A DNA stretch of 64,000 bases, from NCBI GenBank assembly GCA_009774175.1, contig VSNG01000014.1, positions 1 through 64,000 on the forward strand. Reading direction: 5' to 3'. The translations under genes and the position numbers were made by a program. The stretch is from Lachnospiraceae bacterium. GTDB taxonomy: Bacteria > Bacillota > Clostridia > Lachnospirales > Lachnospiraceae. A model generated the notes under the pieces. The model saw only the letters and a program-made list of their open reading frames with translations, did no database searches and was not told where the DNA came from. Below, in pieces: positions 34,455 to 43,257 of the stretch. Numbering within the stretch: position 1 is the first letter of the stretch; each line of letters begins with the position of its first letter.

Positions 34455-34835
34455 CTATTTTTCCTTCGTCACGTTAATCCCGGCAATGCGGATGTTCACA
34501 TCCAGCACTTCCAACCCGGTCATATTCTCTATCGCGCCTTTCACCTTCGTCTGTATCCGCTGGCATGTGGCCGGGATATTATAGCCATACTCCACGGTAA
34601 TTGCGAGCTCCACCTTGACCTTCCTGCCGGACACGTCAACCTTTGCCCCTCTGGAAAGTCCTCTCACACCCACGCGGCTTAAAAGCTCGTTGGTGAGATT
34701 ACCCGCCATGGCGGCAACACCGTCCACCTCCGTGGCAGCAAGGGCCGCAATCATCGCTACCACATCGTCTGCGATCTTTACCGTGCCTGCCTTCCCCTGT
34801 ATTTCATATCCGCTCTTTTCCGCTTCCTGCTCCAT
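34455..34835 (-). CDS. Asp23/Gls24 family envelope stress protein
   Basis: The protein of about 126 residues has the family core TVKIADDVVAMIAALAATEV, then VDGVAAMAG, and a C-terminal beta-alpha block (KVELAITVEYGYNIPATC). Asp23 proteins sit at the membrane and respond to alkaline or envelope stress; this short form next to nusB is conserved in Clostridia. I take the ATG at 34835 (MEQEAEKSGYE), with GGGG upstream; 14 further codons are possible. Confidence 0.85.
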   Translation of the reverse strand: MEQEAEKSGYEIQGKAGTVKIADDVVAMIAALAATEVDGVAAMAGNLTNELLSRVGVRGLSRGAKVDVSGRKVKVELAITVEYGYNIPATCQRIQTKVKGAIENMTGLEVLDVNIRIAGINVTKEK

Positions 34836-34932
34836 GCTATCCCCATACCTTTCTCCATATTTGCTTAAGTATATCAAAATTTCTTATTTTTGCCTAGCCC
34901 TATTCCGTCCCGCCTCCCAAACATAATCAGAA

Positions 34933-36126
34933 TCAGAGCCAGAAGCTCAGGCTGTACTGTTTTTCATTCTCCACATAGGATACCGCCTTATCGGGACAGT
35001 CCAGATACCGGAAAATTCCCTGCTGGGCAATCAGCGTATCCTGCATTTTCCGATAGACCTCGGGCCCCTCGCATTTCAGCGTCACATAGGCCTCTCCTCT
35101 CTCATAACTGTCGGCAAAAATCTGTGCAATTTTCTCCTCGTCCCAGTCCGTAAAGTAAGCGCCCTCCCTCACATAGTAGTTGGCCTCTATGGCGGTGCAT
35201 AAGGGCAGCTCCACCACATTGTCCGGCGTATGCGTCTGCTCCATCTGCTCCGTGGTCACACACAGATAATCGTAATTGATGGTGGGGATTTTCTCTGCGG
35301 GATAAATACCGCCGCCCACCGCCTGATAGGACGCGTCTCCCCAGGTGGTATCCACATAGTAGTATTCCCCGTCTATCCGCACAAGATTCCAGGCATGTCC
35401 CTCTCCGCTTACAACCTGTCCCAGCACAAGGGTTGCAAAGATACCTGCCCGGTTCAGCAGGTACTGGGTCGCCTTCGCATAGCCCTGGCACACCGATCTG
35501 CGCTCCAGAAAGACCGAGCATATATTCTGACTGTCCCGCGCTGACGCGTCGTAGTCCGTGTGATGAATCAGATACTCATAGACATACTTTACCTTTTCGT
35601 ACTCGTCGGCATCTTCCGGCATACCGGCAAGGCACTGATTTACATAACTATCTATCTGTTTCTGTTTTTCCGACACTTCCTCCGGGCTGAAACAATAGCT
35701 GCCCGTAAACGTAATCTTCTTTAAAAGATCCCCTAGCGTATATTCCGTATAGCTGTACCCTTCCACATAAAAAATCTCGGGATGGTCGTTCAGGACGCAT
35801 TGGAACACGCGCGCTATCAGATCCTTATCACAGCTGGACAGCCTCACATCCTCCCGGAAATCTGTAAGCGCCCCCAGAATCTCCAGGTACACCTCCTGCT
35901 CCTCCTGCGACAGCTTTCCGAAAGCGTAACAGTCTTTCTGTTGCCGCCTGAGTTTTTCATCTGTCCGCGTAAGCACCTGCTCAGGAAGCTTTTCCTGCGC
36001 CTGTCCGGCTCCCACATCCTCCTGCCTGAGAAGACTGCTCTCATTCCGGGACAGACCCTGCCCTGCCAGATACAGGACGCCGGTCAGAACCAACATGCTG
36101 ATCAGTAATACAGCCGTTTTCTTCAT
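34933..36126 (-). CDS. membrane-anchored transglutaminase-like domain protein
   Basis: The 397-residue protein starts MKKTAVLLISMLVLTGVLYL, a signal peptide or uncleaved anchor. A transglutaminase-like core has Cys in RSVCQGYAKATQYLL, His in GEGHAWNLVRI and Asp in YYVDTTWGD, the full catalytic triad. Such domains in clostridial exported proteins may act as proteases or crosslinkers of wall proteins. The ATG at 36126 follows a GGGGGA site. It is 36 bp after prfC and probably cotranscribed. Confidence 0.85.
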   Translation of the reverse strand: MKKTAVLLISMLVLTGVLYLAGQGLSRNESSLLRQEDVGAGQAQEKLPEQVLTRTDEKLRRQQKDCYAFGKLSQEEQEVYLEILGALTDFREDVRLSSCDKDLIARVFQCVLNDHPEIFYVEGYSYTEYTLGDLLKKITFTGSYCFSPEEVSEKQKQIDSYVNQCLAGMPEDADEYEKVKYVYEYLIHHTDYDASARDSQNICSVFLERRSVCQGYAKATQYLLNRAGIFATLVLGQVVSGEGHAWNLVRIDGEYYYVDTTWGDASYQAVGGGIYPAEKIPTINYDYLCVTTEQMEQTHTPDNVVELPLCTAIEANYYVREGAYFTDWDEEKIAQIFADSYERGEAYVTLKCEGPEVYRKMQDTLIAQQGIFRYLDCPDKAVSYVENEKQYSLSFWL

Positions 36127-36162
36127 ACACCGTCCCCCTTCTCTCAAAGCCCTGCTCTCTTC

Positions 36163-37779
36163 TTACGTTCTGCCAAACTCCGACAGGATCAATCCCTCGT
36201 TTCTCTCCACCGTCATACCGATGCTCCACTGGTTGACAAAAAGAAGCAGGGGGTTGTCCTTCAAATCTTTAATCTTCTTCATGTCCGAAGTTCCCGTCAG
36301 CCTGTCCAGATCAATATCCTTATTCTCAATCCAGCGGATATATTCATAAGGCAGGTTCTCCAGTTTAATCTCCACGTTATACTCATTCTCCAGCCGGTAT
36401 TTCAGCACGTCAAACTGCAGCACGCCTACCACGCCCACAATGATTTCCTCCATACCGGTGTTAAACTCCTGAAAAATCTGAATAGCGCCTTCCTGCGCGA
36501 TCTGCATGATGCCCTTGACAAACTGTTTCCGCTTCATGGTGTCTACCTGTCTGACTCTTGCGAAATGCTCCGGGGCAAAAGTAGGAATTCCCTCATAAGC
36601 AAACTGTTCTCCGGGCATACAGACCGTATCTCCGATTGAGAAGATTCCCGGGTCAAAGACGCCGATGATATCCCCGGCATAGGCCTCGCTCAATATCTTA
36701 CGCTCGTCCGCCATAATCTGCTGCGGCTGTGAAAGGCGCATGACCCTTCCTCCCTGCACATGCCGCACTTCCTCATTCACGTCAAATCTGCCAGAACAGA
36801 TACGCATAAACGCAATTCTGTCCCGGTGGGCCTTGTTCATATTGGCCTGAATCTTGAAAACAAATGCCGAAAACTCATGTTCCACCGGATCAATCAGGCC
36901 GATATCCGCCATCCGCGGCAGCGGCGTAGTCGTCATCTTTAAGAAATGCTGTAAAAAGATTTCCACACCGAAGTTCGTAAGGGCGGAGCCAAAAAACACC
37001 GGCGTCAGATTTCCGGCCTGTATCTGCTCCAGATCATATTCCGCACTGGCTCCGTCCAAAAGCTCAATCTCCTCGGTAAGCCGCGCGAAATGCTCCTCTC
37101 CGATCTGGGATATCAGCGTTTCCGTCTGGTCTGCGGGAATCCGGGTGGCATGCCCCTCCTTTGTTCCCTTCTCCGTGTCGGCGTAGGTGATCACACATTT
37201 ACCCGCCCGCTCATAGACCCCCTTAAAGCTCTTCCCAGAGCCAATGGGCCAGTTGATCGGGCAGGTGGCGATCCCAAGCTCCTTTTCAATATCATCCAGC
37301 AGTTCAAAAGTATCGTTGGCATCCCTGTCCATTTTATTGATAAAAGTAAAAATGGGAATGTGGCGCATCACGCATACCTTGAACAGCTTGCGCGTCTGCG
37401 CCTCCACGCCTTTGGAAGCGTCAATCACCATCACCGCCGAATCCGCCGCCATCAGGGTTCTGTAAGTATCCTCCGAGAAATCCTGATGGCCCGGCGTATC
37501 CAGAATATTAATGCAAAATCCGTCATAGGAAAATTGCAGTACGGAGGAAGTAACCGAAATACCTCTCTCCTTTTCTATCTGCATCCAGTCGGAAACCGCA
37601 TGTCTCGCCGTCGCTTTTCCCTTCACGCTTCCCGCCAGATTAATCGCTCCCCCGTACAGCAGAAATTTCTCGGTAAGCGTCGTCTTACCCGCATCCGGGT
37701 GCGAAATGATCGCAAACGTTCTTCTTTTGTTTATCTCGTCCGCATATGTTCCCACGTCTTTATCCTCCAACTTTTCCAA
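36163..37779 (-). CDS. prfC: peptide chain release factor 3
   Basis: The 538-residue GTPase has G1 SHPDAGKTTLTEKFL at about 26-40, G2 in the ERGISVTSSV segment, G3 DTPGHQDFSEDT and G4 NKMDRD, then the RF3 C-terminal domains. The order of domains and FSEDTYRTL match RF3 rather than EF-G. RF3 recycles RF1/RF2 after termination. A promoter lies 25-55 bp upstream. Confidence 0.96.
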   Translation of the reverse strand: MEKLEDKDVGTYADEINKRRTFAIISHPDAGKTTLTEKFLLYGGAINLAGSVKGKATARHAVSDWMQIEKERGISVTSSVLQFSYDGFCINILDTPGHQDFSEDTYRTLMAADSAVMVIDASKGVEAQTRKLFKVCVMRHIPIFTFINKMDRDANDTFELLDDIEKELGIATCPINWPIGSGKSFKGVYERAGKCVITYADTEKGTKEGHATRIPADQTETLISQIGEEHFARLTEEIELLDGASAEYDLEQIQAGNLTPVFFGSALTNFGVEIFLQHFLKMTTTPLPRMADIGLIDPVEHEFSAFVFKIQANMNKAHRDRIAFMRICSGRFDVNEEVRHVQGGRVMRLSQPQQIMADERKILSEAYAGDIIGVFDPGIFSIGDTVCMPGEQFAYEGIPTFAPEHFARVRQVDTMKRKQFVKGIMQIAQEGAIQIFQEFNTGMEEIIVGVVGVLQFDVLKYRLENEYNVEIKLENLPYEYIRWIENKDIDLDRLTGTSDMKKIKDLKDNPLLLFVNQWSIGMTVERNEGLILSEFGRT

Positions 37780-37804
37780 TTCCAGAGCTTCCTGTCATTA
37801 TCGC

Positions 37805-37833
37805 AGTATAAAACATTTGAGAAAGAATTGCAA
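37805..37833 (-). promoter_or_regulatory. candidate sigma-A promoter of prfC
   Basis: On the minus strand TTGCAA (37833-37828) and TATACT (37810-37805) are separated by 17 bp and lie 26 bp upstream of the prfC ATG. The -35 half overlaps a small GCAAAG/CTTTGC hairpin that may end the spoIIIA transcript. Confidence 0.55.
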
Positions 37834-37850
37834 AGCGTTTCTTTGCGGTA

Positions 37851-38564
37851 TCAGTCTTCGTCGTTATCCACTGCGCTGATCACGATAGCGTCCGCACTCA
37901 CCCCGGTCTTGCGGATCACGATATCCTCAATCTGGGCGCGCTGTGCTTCCGACAGCTCCTCAGTATTTACCACCACGTCCACGCTGCCCCCGTCAATGCT
38001 GACAATCGCATCGTCGAAGCCCTTTGCTTCCAGCAGAATCTCAGCCGCCGTCTCCTTCTCGGCAATATCCGTCATGGAGATCATGCTGTTTACCGCCTCC
38101 TGCTTCTGACTTTCACTGATATTGGCATTGTTGATGATCTCCAGAAGCGTCTCCTTATTCTGCATTCTGGTCTGTTCCTTCTCAAGCTTCGCGCCGGAAA
38201 GGGGCGACGACGCGTCAGCGGATGTAAACACCGCTTCACCGGGCACCTCATCCATCTGCTCCTCCGCAAGGGCCTGCGCCAGCTCCTCGTCCACACTGCC
38301 GCTTTCCGCCATGGTCACATCGCTGTCCAGACTCTCGATATCACCGGCAGCCTGCTCCATATCCTCGTCCGACAGATCCAAAAGCGCTGCATATTCCATC
38401 TGCGCGTCTTCCTGCGTAAGCTCCGGCGAGCCCACTTCTCCGCTTACGCTCATCAGTTCCTCATCCGTCACCTTGGTACCGGCAAAATTCAAATACCCTG
38501 CCACTGCAATCATAATGGCAAGCGCCGTGATCATCATCTGGTTCTTCTTGATCATATTCTTCAA
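37851..38564 (-). CDS. spoIIIAH: SpoIIIAH, forespore-channel ring protein
   Basis: The 237-residue protein has an N-terminal membrane helix (MMITALAIMIAVAGYLNFAG), an acidic linker, and a C-terminal YscJ/FliF-like ring-building domain (SEAQRAQIEDIVIRKTGVSA). SpoIIIAH in the mother-cell membrane binds SpoIIQ in the forespore to form the feeding channel. It is the last gene of the operon, 13 bp after spoIIIAG. Confidence 0.93.
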   Translation of the reverse strand: MKNMIKKNQMMITALAIMIAVAGYLNFAGTKVTDEELMSVSGEVGSPELTQEDAQMEYAALLDLSDEDMEQAAGDIESLDSDVTMAESGSVDEELAQALAEEQMDEVPGEAVFTSADASSPLSGAKLEKEQTRMQNKETLLEIINNANISESQKQEAVNSMISMTDIAEKETAAEILLEAKGFDDAIVSIDGGSVDVVVNTEELSEAQRAQIEDIVIRKTGVSADAIVISAVDNDED

Positions 38565-38577
38565 TTTCTTCTCCCCT

Positions 38578-39192
38578 TCACTGATTATTTGTTTTCATTT
38601 TAATTATTGATATTCTATTCATGTCTACATCAAATAATACCTGAATCGCTTCGATTATATCAGCGCGCACCCGCGCCTGCTCCGCTCCCTGGGCAATCAC
38701 CACGACGCCCTCCACAGAGGGGAAAACGGTTTTGACCGCAAGCGGCACGCTCTGTCCCCGCTCATCCACCGTATGGACAACCGCCTTATCCGTCCTGTTT
38801 TCCGATATATGACGACTCCCGCCCGCCGCATCCGACTCTTCCGTATCAGATGATTCCTCGAGACCGTCTCTTGCCAGAATCTGCTCCTCCGACTCCTTTA
38901 TATTAATCAGAACTTTCACTTTCCCCGCTCCCTCCACGCAACGCAGGCTTTCTTCCAGTTTTTCCTCCCAGTGCGATACATAGTCCATACTTTCGTCTTT
39001 ATATTCGAACGTTTGTTTGTCTTTTATTATAGTGTCCGGTGTGTCCAATAGATTGGACTTGGATTTTTCTTTTTCCACCGGCAAAGATATGACGCACAGC
39101 AGCACTCCCGCCAGTACAACGATCAGCCACTGATCCTTTCTGAGCCTCTTTTTGCCGTTTATACGCTCAAAAAGTTTCTTAGCCTCTCCCAT
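38578..39192 (-). CDS. spoIIIAG: SpoIIIAG, forespore-channel ring protein
   Basis: The 204-residue protein has a membrane helix (QWLIVVLAGVLLCVISLPV, about 21-39) and a ring-building domain (VKVLINIKESEEQI; VVVIAQGAEQARVRADIIEA). A Glu/Ser/Asp-rich insert of about 30 residues lies within the domain, as in other SpoIIIAG. It overlaps spoIIIAF by 14 bp. Confidence 0.92.
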   Translation of the reverse strand: MGEAKKLFERINGKKRLRKDQWLIVVLAGVLLCVISLPVEKEKSKSNLLDTPDTIIKDKQTFEYKDESMDYVSHWEEKLEESLRCVEGAGKVKVLINIKESEEQILARDGLEESSDTEESDAAGGSRHISENRTDKAVVHTVDERGQSVPLAVKTVFPSVEGVVVIAQGAEQARVRADIIEAIQVLFDVDMNRISIIKMKTNNQ

Positions 39193-39790
39193 CCGCTCTC
39201 ACCTCCACTCTGTTTTCCTCTATTCCCAAAATTGCCGCAAACCGCGCGCAATACTCTGAAAAATCCTGTTCCGTCTCTGTGTCTGTCTCATCCCCGATTA
39301 CGATTTTGTCGATCTGAATGCTGTCCGCCCCTTTCGTCTGCTCTTTCTTCCCCATCCTGATTTCTACCTTATCAAGCTCCATTTCTCCCCCCAGCAGAGG
39401 ATTTTCCGTAATTCGAAGAGACACCTGCTCTATACAGTATTCTTCTCCTTCCAGTTCCCGGTTCAAAAGCTCCCTGATCTTTGTTTCCATCCGGCCTGTC
39501 ACCGTACTTCCCACACCTGTCCCCCATCCGACGGCCCCATCCGCAGACCGGCTTCCTTCGAAGCTTTGCAGGGCGGGCATATCCGTCACCTCCTCCAGCT
39601 TCTCCAGAACAGCCTCCGCATCCTTCCACTCCGCGCCGGAAAGCTGCAAAAAGGGCCGAAGAAAGAGCAGCAGGATTATGATGCCCGATACGGACTTGAT
39701 ATATTTCTCATACTGCCTGCCCGGCGCGAAATGGATCACCGTCTGCGCGGCGATCATAAAAATGCCGATTTCTCTGATATTCTTTAACAT
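39179..39790 (-). CDS. spoIIIAF: SpoIIIAF
   Basis: The 203-residue protein has two N-terminal membrane helices (about 6-24 and 34-52, including SVSGIIILLLFLRPFLQL) and a soluble C-terminal ring-like domain ending RFAAILGIEENRVEVRA. It is a mother-cell component of the SpoIIIA-SpoIIQ channel. Identification rests on topology, length and operon position between AE and AG. Confidence 0.9.
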   Translation of the reverse strand: MLKNIREIGIFMIAAQTVIHFAPGRQYEKYIKSVSGIIILLLFLRPFLQLSGAEWKDAEAVLEKLEEVTDMPALQSFEGSRSADGAVGWGTGVGSTVTGRMETKIRELLNRELEGEEYCIEQVSLRITENPLLGGEMELDKVEIRMGKKEQTKGADSIQIDKIVIGDETDTETEQDFSEYCARFAAILGIEENRVEVRADGRG

Positions 39791-39802
39791 ACAGCCCTCC
39801 CA

Positions 39803-40942
39803 TCAACGCACAGCCTGCGCTGTGGAATAACTGATAACCGCTACCTGAATCACAAACATGCCGACAGAAGTAAGGGCGATTCGAAGCAGCATCAGATTTC
39901 CCTCCCCCACCCGGCTTACACAGTTTGTCAGCCGCTTATCGCTTATGATCCCAACAAGGGCCGCGCTCAGCTTGATCACCCCGGAAACCAGCGCAATCTT
40001 TATAACGGGCGCTGCGCAAATCAAAATAAGAATAAGCGTTATATACAGGCCCAGGCTGTTTTTCACCAAAACGGCGGAACCCACCACCATCTCAAACATC
40101 CCCTCCGTCAGACCGCCGATTCCCGGCATGGAAGAAAGGGCCTTTTTCACTGCGGAAAACTGCAAAGAATCAATAACGGGTGATATCATTGACTGCAGCA
40201 GACTGAATCCTGTCACCAGCCAGACAGACGCCTTTACGCTTCCCTTTATCACCTTTTCCATAAGCTCTAAAAGCAATGCCAGCTTTTCTCCCATCCAGAT
40301 ACCGTTGATGATCACAAGCAGCACATATACGTGGACAAGCGGAAGCAGAATCGTAAGATATCCCCACTCAATCAGATAAACCACGGCCAGAAGCAGCTGG
40401 TAATATACCGTGGCCGACATGGCCCCGGAAGCGCTTCCCACCGCCACCATATAAGTGGGGATATAGAGTTTGATAAAGGTCGAGACGCCTCCCAGCATTT
40501 CCCGCACGGTATCCGCCGTTTGGGAAAAAAATTTAATCAAAACCGCTATCATAAGAAGGTATACGAAATAGAAAGCCAGCTCCGATACCTGATGGTCTTT
40601 GAACATGTCCGCAAAATTGGTAAAAAGCGCCGCCGCCACACCCAGAACCAGAATCGTAAAAAAAAGAGTCCGAAATTCCTCCCTCTGAAATACAACGGCG
40701 CCTGACAGCCCGTCTCCCAGCTTTTTAAGCGCCTCCAGAAGCTGTCCGCTCATAATATCCGCCAGTACCCCCTGGGCATCAAAAGAAAAGGAAGGGAACA
40801 ATCTCTCAAAATCTCCGGTTACCGCATCCATGTCCATCTGCTCCCACACTTGCGCGCTCTCCCCGATTCCCATTGAATCCGCCTCCCTTCTCCCGGCATT
40901 CCTATCTGCCTCCCGCAGCATCCTTGATATACGCCCCGCCAT
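39803..40942 (-). CDS. spoIIIAE: SpoIIIAE, polytopic channel component without an evident signal peptide
   Basis: The 379-residue protein has about seven to eight hydrophobic helices from residue 90 on and the family blocks SVSTFIKLYIPTYMVAVGSA-like (here GVSTFIKLYIPTYMVAVG) and SMPGIGGLTEGMFEMVVGSA. B. subtilis SpoIIIAE has an N-terminal signal sequence; here the first 80 residues are polar (MAGRISRMLREADRNAGRRE) and nothing hydrophobic can be added upstream because the spoIIIAD stop is only 3 bp away. Confidence 0.92.
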   Translation of the reverse strand: MAGRISRMLREADRNAGRREADSMGIGESAQVWEQMDMDAVTGDFERLFPSFSFDAQGVLADIMSGQLLEALKKLGDGLSGAVVFQREEFRTLFFTILVLGVAAALFTNFADMFKDHQVSELAFYFVYLLMIAVLIKFFSQTADTVREMLGGVSTFIKLYIPTYMVAVGSASGAMSATVYYQLLLAVVYLIEWGYLTILLPLVHVYVLLVIINGIWMGEKLALLLELMEKVIKGSVKASVWLVTGFSLLQSMISPVIDSLQFSAVKKALSSMPGIGGLTEGMFEMVVGSAVLVKNSLGLYITLILILICAAPVIKIALVSGVIKLSAALVGIISDKRLTNCVSRVGEGNLMLLRIALTSVGMFVIQVAVISYSTAQAVR

Positions 40943-40945
40943 ACC

Positions 40946-41332
40946 CTACCCCGCAATTGACTGTATGCTCTCCATCAATGTGAGAAGCACGGGCATCCCC
41001 ATGGAGAGTATATAGATCTTGCCAAGCATTTCCACCTGTCCCGCCACGCCGCCGTAACCGGCATCCTTACAGATCCCCGCGCAGAATTCGCAGGCATAGG
41101 TGGCTCCCACCGCCTTTAAAAGCAGCGCAAGATAACTGTAATTTCCCCGAAGATATCCCCGAAGCGTGTCCATTCCCGACAGGATTTGTGTAAAATAACG
41201 CACGATATATTCCAGCATTAGAAAGCAGACCGCCAACGCCACATAAACGCCGTATTCCGTCTTATGACTCTTCAGGGAAACCGCAAGAAGAACGCCGACC
41301 ACCCCGATTGCGCTGACCTTTACCATATCCAT
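40946..41332 (-). CDS. spoIIIAD: SpoIIIAD
   Basis: The 128-residue membrane protein starts MDMVKVSAIGVVGVLLAVSL and has four hydrophobic segments, with the conserved GGVAGQVEMLGKIYILSMGM near the end. The ATG at 41332 follows GGGAGGG; a reading 36 codons longer is mostly basic residues and would begin inside a hairpin. A gap of about 97 bp to spoIIIAC is wider than elsewhere in the operon. Confidence 0.92.
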   Translation of the reverse strand: MDMVKVSAIGVVGVLLAVSLKSHKTEYGVYVALAVCFLMLEYIVRYFTQILSGMDTLRGYLRGNYSYLALLLKAVGATYACEFCAGICKDAGYGGVAGQVEMLGKIYILSMGMPVLLTLMESIQSIAG

Positions 41333-41408
41333 ACTGCGTCCCTCCCTTCCGGCCCTGCGAAACAGCGCCCCTGTGACTGCCATACCGAACCGGCGAAGCA
41401 GCCCTCGC

Positions 41409-41433
41409 GTGACAAAATCACAGGTTTTGTCAC
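41409..41433 (-). other. perfect 9-bp hairpin at the spoIIIAC/spoIIIAD junction
   Basis: On the minus strand GTGACAAAA and TTTTGTCAC pair perfectly around a 7-nt loop. The first arm contains the spoIIIAC stop codon. No terminal T-run follows the second arm beyond the TTTTG inside it. It may be a processing or partial-termination site inside the operon. Confidence 0.5.
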
Positions 41434-41624
41434 AGTTCAAACAACGTCTGCATCATCACAAACAAATCGTATATATAAGGAACGATCCAAGTTAAAACAA
41501 GAATTAATCCAGCAAGGCTGATCAGGAAGGCATGTTCCTCCCTTCCGCTGTGTTTTAAAACTTGATTTAATATTGTAACCAATATTCCCACTGCCGCTAT
41601 CTTAAAAATCAGACTTACGCTCAT
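41430..41624 (-). CDS. spoIIIAC: SpoIIIAC
   Basis: The 64-residue protein has two membrane helices (about 4-20 and 33-50) and the conserved start SLIFKIAAVGILVTILNQVL, then KHSGREEHAF. It works with SpoIIIAD in the mother-cell membrane. Length matches the family (about 65 residues). It follows spoIIIAB by 21 bp. Confidence 0.93.
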   Translation of the reverse strand: MSVSLIFKIAAVGILVTILNQVLKHSGREEHAFLISLAGLILVLTWIVPYIYDLFVMMQTLFEL

Positions 41625-41645
41625 CCGTCCTCCCTGTCGCTTCCA

Positions 41646-42164
41646 TCACAGCAGCAAAATGATCAGGAGAAGCCCTGTCAGAATACTGATGCTGCGTATC
41701 ATTTTTGACCTGTTCTCATAAGTTTCCTCCGCCTGTCTGTATCTGCCCTCCAAAAAGGCCTCCGCCTGCCCGATCCGCCCGGACTGGCCGTCCTCCTCCC
41801 TGAAATTCATTGTTTTTGGAAGGCCTGCCACAGCCTCCCGCTCATCCTCCCGTAAGGGAAGCCGGGCCAGGCAGTCTCCCATCTCCTCCTCCCATACCCT
41901 GGCGAAGTCTTTTCCGCTCTCCTCCCCCGTACGCTCATAAATCCTCAAAAAGCACGAATTATAACATCCGCAATTTAATTCTGCCAGAAGCAGACAGATT
42001 TCCGGCAGCGTATGCCTGCCATAGGAAATTTCGCCCCGCATCTGTCCCAAAATATGAAACAGCGTCCGCAAATGTCTGACTCTGTCCTTTTCCTGATTGG
42101 CCCTGGCGCTTCCCCACCCGATACATCCGGCCAGAATACACAGAACGCCTAACAGCTTATACAT
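41646..42164 (-). CDS. spoIIIAB: SpoIIIAB
   Basis: The 172-residue protein has a hydrophobic N-terminus (MYKLLGVLCILAGCIGWGSA), a helical soluble middle (LFHILGQMRGEISYGRHTL) and a C-terminal helix (ISILTGLLLIILLL), the SpoIIIAB/type II secretion F-like layout. It is thought to link the SpoIIIAA ATPase to the channel. It overlaps spoIIIAA by 16 bp. Confidence 0.92.
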   Translation of the reverse strand: MYKLLGVLCILAGCIGWGSARANQEKDRVRHLRTLFHILGQMRGEISYGRHTLPEICLLLAELNCGCYNSCFLRIYERTGEESGKDFARVWEEEMGDCLARLPLREDEREAVAGLPKTMNFREEDGQSGRIGQAEAFLEGRYRQAEETYENRSKMIRSISILTGLLLIILLL

Positions 42165-43105
42165 GGCTTCCCTTCCCTGTCATAAATCCCCGTTATCCTG
42201 CATACGCCCGTTTTTCTGTCAAGAATCACATACCGCTCAAAGAGGCCCTGTTCTATTACATCTCGCATGTAATTTTTACGACGCACTTCCTCCAGCGAGC
42301 CGCCGTGGATCGTGGCAAGCAGTCTGCACCCGCATCCGCTTGCCATCTGCAATGCCCGTACATCCTCAGGACTTCCGATCTCATCCACCGCCAATACGCG
42401 AGGCGCCATGGAGCGGATCAGCAGCATCATACCTTCCACCTTGGGACAACCGTCGAGAATATCCGTTCGGATTCCCACATCATTTTGTGAAACGCCAAGA
42501 TAGCTTCCCGCAATTTCCGACCGTTCGTCCACAACGCTCACATTGACGCCCTCTCCGTATGCATTTCCCTCTGACACCTGCCTGATAATATCCCGCAGCA
42601 TGGTCGTCTTCCCACCGCCCGGCGGTGAAATCAGCAGCGTGCTCAACACATGTCCGTCCTCGAAGATGCGGGGAATCACCGGATCAGCCGCGCCCCGCAC
42701 CTGATGGGCAATACGGATATTTAAATAACGTATGTATTTCATATTTTTAATCCGGCCGTCCTGATCCAATATGACCTGACCGGAAAGTCCTGCCCTGTGT
42801 CCTCCCTGTACCGTCAGAAATCCCTGCCGAATCTCATCTGCAAAGGCATAGACAGAATAGCGGCACAGATGTTTTAATAACTCCTCCAGTTCGTCGGCCG
42901 ACGACCGAGCGGCCTTCTCCGGCCTGTCCACAATTCGTCCCTGCAAGTCCACAAAGCTCTCCCTGTTTGCAATCCACACAGCCGTTGGCATTCCGGCTCG
43001 GAGTCTGATCTCCTGCAAATCTTCCGCCTGTCCTGCCACTTCCCGCCATCTGTCCCTGATTCCTTCGGGAAACAGACAAAGAATCTCCTCCGGGCGCATT
43101 CCCAT
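42149..43105 (-). CDS. spoIIIAA: SpoIIIAA ATPase
   Basis: The 318-residue secretion-type ATPase has Walker A at about 165-172 (ISPPGGGKTTMLRDII), a Walker B-like segment (RSMAPRVLAVDEIGSPEDV) and the His box GCRLLATIHGGSLEEV. It probably powers the SpoIIIA-SpoIIQ channel. It is the first gene of the operon; a sigma-E-like promoter lies about 20-45 bp upstream. Confidence 0.95.
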   Translation of the reverse strand: MGMRPEEILCLFPEGIRDRWREVAGQAEDLQEIRLRAGMPTAVWIANRESFVDLQGRIVDRPEKAARSSADELEELLKHLCRYSVYAFADEIRQGFLTVQGGHRAGLSGQVILDQDGRIKNMKYIRYLNIRIAHQVRGAADPVIPRIFEDGHVLSTLLISPPGGGKTTMLRDIIRQVSEGNAYGEGVNVSVVDERSEIAGSYLGVSQNDVGIRTDILDGCPKVEGMMLLIRSMAPRVLAVDEIGSPEDVRALQMASGCGCRLLATIHGGSLEEVRRKNYMRDVIEQGLFERYVILDRKTGVCRITGIYDREGKPCISC

Positions 43106-43123
43106 TCCCCCTTATCTCATTAC

Positions 43124-43151
43124 AATATATGAGGCTTTGTCCAAGTTATGC
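43124..43151 (-). promoter_or_regulatory. sigma-E-like promoter of the spoIIIA operon
   Basis: On the minus strand GCATAAC (43151-43145), a 13-bp spacer and CATATATT (43131-43124) resemble the Bacillus sigma-E consensus (KMATATW and CATACANT). The position directly before spoIIIAA fits mother-cell expression. The assignment rests on pattern only. Confidence 0.5.
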
Positions 43152-43257
43152 TTGCAAAAAACCGTTTCATTTTTTTATCCTGAAAAAACCAGTGGCATTT
43201 CCTGAAAAAAGAGGGTAGAATAAATAGGGAAAAATAAAGGATAAAAGAGGAAAAGTC

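Noticed and set aside
33441..34682. A 413-codon plus-strand frame across xseA, nusB and the Asp23 gene
   Set aside because: All three minus-strand genes have clear families and ribosome sites; the plus frame is a shadow.
37811..37850. Strong terminator after spoIIIAH
   Set aside because: Only a 6-bp GCAAAG/CTTTGC stem without a continuous T-run is present, and it overlaps the prfC promoter; too weak to list as a terminator.
37090..38109. A 339-codon plus-strand frame over prfC and spoIIIAH
   Set aside because: It is antisense to two clear genes and reads through the prfC promoter region.
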